Shown here piece after piece: positions 61,901 to 64,000 of a stretch of 64,000 nt of DNA. Position numbers and translations under genes: made by a program. Numbering within the stretch: position 1 is the stretch's first letter; every line of letters begins with the position of its first letter. The DNA is from Ptiloglossa arizonensis (Eukaryota > Arthropoda > Insecta > Hymenoptera > Colletidae): NCBI RefSeq assembly GCF_051014685.1, contig NW_027478390.1, positions 1,958,501-2,022,500 of the forward strand, written 5' to 3'. Under the pieces are notes generated by a model. The model was not told the origin of the DNA, did not search any database, and was given only the letters and a program-made list of their open reading frames with translations.

Positions 61901-64000
61901 TTACAACGGTATGTGTATTTTTTCCCTAGGACATTCTGGTTAAGCGTTTGGAGAAGCAGAAGTTCGCAAAATTTGTTGCCTTCTCAACCATTTCTTAGCT
62001 TCAAACTCCCATATCTCGCGAACGGATTGACAAAACCCAAAAATTCCTGTTGCATCTGAAAGTAGAAACTCGCCCGATTACAACGGTATGTGTATTTTAC
62101 CCCGAGGCCTTTCTGGTTAAGCGTTTGGAGCAGCAGAAGTGCGAAAAATTTGTTGTCTTCGCAACCATTTCTTAGCTTCAAACTCCCATATCTCGCGAAC
62201 GGATTGACCAAACCCAAAAATTCCTATTGCATCTGAAAGTAGAAACTCGCCCGATTACAACGGTATGTGTATTTTCCCCGGAGGTCATTCTGGTTAAGCG
62301 TTTGGAGCAGCAGAAGTGCGAAAAATTTGTTGTCTTCTCAACCATTTCTTAGTTTCAAACTCCGATATCTGGCGAACGGAATGATCAGACCCAAAAATTC
62401 CTGTTGCGTCAGAAAGTAGAAGATCGCCCGATTACAACGGTATGTGTATTTTTCCCCTATGCCATTCTGGTTAAGCGTTTGGAGCAGCAGAAGTGCGCAA
62501 AATTTGTTGCCTTCTCAACCATTTCTTAGCTTCAAACTCCCATATCTCGCGAACGGATTGACAAAACCCAAAAATTCCTGTTGCATCTGAAAGTAGAAAC
62601 GCGCCCGATTACAACGGTGTGTGTATTTTCGCCCGAGGTCATTCTGGTTAAGCGTTTGGAGCAGCAGAATGGCGCAAAGTTTGTCTACTCAACCATTTCT
62701 TAGCTTCAAACTCACATATCTCGCGAACGGATTGACCAAACCCAAAAATTCCTGCTGCGTCTGAAAGTAGAAACTCGTACGATTGCAGCGTTATGTTTTT
62801 TTTCCCTATGCCATTCTGGTTAAGCGTTTGGAGCAGCAGAAGTGCGTAAAATTTGTTGCCTTCTCAACCATTTCTTAGCTTCAAACTCCCATATCTCGCG
62901 AACGGATTGACAAAACCCAAAAATTCCTATTGCATCTGAAAGTAGAAACTCGCCCGATTACAACGGTATGTGTATTTTACCCCGAGACCATTCTGGTTAA
63001 GCGTTTGGAGCAGCAGAAGTGCGAAAAATTTGTTGTCTTCTCAACCATTTCTCAGTTTCAATCTCCCATTTCTCGCGAACGTATTGACCAAACCCAAAAA
63101 TTCCTATTGCGACTGAAAATAGAAACCCGTCCGATTACAACGGTATGTGTATTTTTTCCCTAGGACATTCTGGTTAAGCGTTTGGAGCAGCAGAAGGGCG
63201 CAAAATTTGTTGCCTTCTCAAACATTTCTTAGTTTCAAACTCACATATCTCACTAACGGATTGACCAAACCCCAAAATTCCTGCTGCGTCTGAAAGAAGC
63301 AACTCGTACGATTACAACGGTAGGTGTATTTTTTTCCTAGGCCTTTCTGGTTAAGCGTTTGGAGCAGCAGAAGTGCGAAAAATTTGTTGTCTTCTCAACC
63401 ATTTCTTAGTTACAAGCTCCGATATCTGGCGAACGGAATGACCAGACCCAAAAATTCCTGTTGCGTCAGAAAGTAGAAGATCGCCCGATTACAACGGTAT
63501 GTGTATTTTACCCCGAGGCCATTCTGGTTAAGCGTTTGGAGCAGCAGAAGTGCGAAAAATTTGTTGTCTTCTCAACCATTTCTTAGTTTCAAACTCCCAT
63601 ATCTCGCGAACGGATTGACCAAACCCAAAAATTCCTGGTGCGTCTGAAAGTAGGAACTCGTACCATTACAACAGTATGTGTATTTTTTTCCTAGGCCTTT
63701 CTGGTTAAGGGTTTGGAGCAGCAGAAGGGCGCAAAATTTGTTGCCTTTTCAACCATTTCTTAGTTTCAAATTCCGATATCTGGCGAACGGAATGACCAGA
63801 CCCAAAAATTCCTGTTGCGTCAGAAAGTAGAAGATCGCCCGATTACAACGGTATGTGTATTTTTCCCCTATGCCATTCTGGTTAAGCGTTTGGAGCAGCA
63901 GAAGTGCGCAAAATTTGTTGCCTTCTCAACCATTTCTTAGCTTCAAACTCCCATATCTCGCGAACGGATTGACAAAACCCAAAAATTCCTATTGCATCTG
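55940..64000. repeat. Satellite block H: CCGAGG-type monomers, 3- and 11-monomer repeats
   Basis: Most monomers replace CCCTAGG with CCCCGAGG and many carry GATATCTGGCGAACGGAATG with GTCAGAAAGTAGAAGATCG. A 3-monomer tandem copy has GGCCTTTCTGG at 58749 and 59280 (531 bp). The rare 3-bp deletion giving CGCAAAGTTTGTCTACTC occurs at 60731 and 62673 (1942 bp, 11 monomers). TTCTTAGTTACAA at 61461 and 63403 has the same 1942-bp offset. The array runs out of the window unchanged. Confidence 0.88.

Larger units (their letters stand above)
9270..64000. repeat. 176-177 bp satellite array, about 310 monomers
   Basis: Successive GGCCATTCTGG anchors at 9269, 9445, 9622 and 9798 give periods of 176, 177 and 176 bp, and the pattern continues without visible interruption to the window end. 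Conserved parts in order: GGCCATTCTGGTTAAGCG, TTTGGAGCAGCAGAAG, AAAATTTGTTG, CTCAACCATTTCTTAG, CAAACTCCCATATCTCGCG, AACGGATTGACCAAACCC, AAAAATTCCTATTGCGTCTG, AAAGTAGAAACTCGCCCG, ATTACAACGGTATGTG and a T/C tract ending CCCTAG. The core CTCGCGAACGG is CpG-rich and the neighbourhood has a GGTTTG/CAAACC dyad in some monomers. Most monomers keep an AGCT in TTAGCTTC. No transposon, gene or telomere repeat interrupts the array. Both strands are almost open, because 177 is divisible by three; frames up to 149 codons arise this way. Confidence 0.97.

Noticed and set aside
9270..64000. CRISPR-like regular repeats
   Set aside because: Whole 176-bp units repeat in tandem without unique spacers, and the mitochondrial insert and satellite show a eukaryote.
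9270..64000. CENP-B box or insect telomere repeat (TTAGG)n in the array
   Set aside because: I found no run of TTAGG and no good match to the CENP-B box in the monomers read; the CTTAG/TTAGG words present are isolated parts of the monomer.

Overview
The window is non-coding eukaryotic repeat DNA. It holds three kinds of sequence: a pyrimidine/purine minisatellite, a block of mitochondrial DNA inserted in the nuclear genome (a NUMT), and a 54.7-kb satellite array of roughly 310 tandem 176-177 bp monomers. I see no intact nuclear protein-coding gene. The host is most likely an insect, probably hymenopteran (bee or wasp). The mitochondrial block has the gene order ND2 - COX1 - tRNA-Leu(UUR) - COX2 - tRNA-Lys. 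tRNA-Leu between COX1 and COX2 is the derived insect/crustacean arrangement. The reading frames need the invertebrate mitochondrial code (TGA = Trp, AGA = Ser, ATA = Met). The COX1 protein reads like an aculeate hymenopteran sequence but is clearly not Apis; this assignment rests on memory, not on a search.

Layout. 1-3093: minisatellite built from 8- and 12-base words (TTTCTCCG, TTTCTTTCTTCG, TTTCTCCATTTA), pyrimidine-rich on the + strand and ending in 19 perfect TTTCTCCG copies. 3094-6380: continuous NUMT with N-terminally truncated ND2, a full-length in-frame COX1 with two premature TAA codons, a tRNA-Leu that still folds, COX2 broken by an internal deletion and frameshift, and a tRNA-Lys cut at its 3' end. 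6381-7648: AT-rich, probably nuclear spacer with a diverged direct duplication at a 543-bp offset and two CTCF-like motifs in opposite orientation. 7649-8376: a second ND2 fragment in inverted orientation. 8377-9269: the same minisatellite, inverted. Thus 9.3 kb at the left forms a large imperfect inverted repeat: both arms carry the same minisatellite/ND2 junction, with COX1-COX2 and the spacer in the loop.

9270-64000: uninterrupted satellite. Monomers share a CpG-rich core (CTCGCGAACGG), a CCTAGG or CCGAGG segment and usually an AGCT site. The array is a mosaic of blocks with different higher-order periods. At 9-14 kb a 15-monomer duplication drifts to 16 and 17 monomers. At 19-29 kb there are 2-, 4- and 38-monomer offsets. 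At 36-42 kb 7-, 8- and 9-monomer units are nearly identical. From about 42 kb onward 10- and 11-monomer units (1765 and 1942 bp) recur. Sequence sharing at long offsets with private mutations points to repeated unequal exchange or segmental amplification. The setting fits a centromeric, pericentromeric or subtelomeric domain; which one cannot be decided from sequence alone. The long open reading frames in both repeat families are by-products of composition and periodicity.
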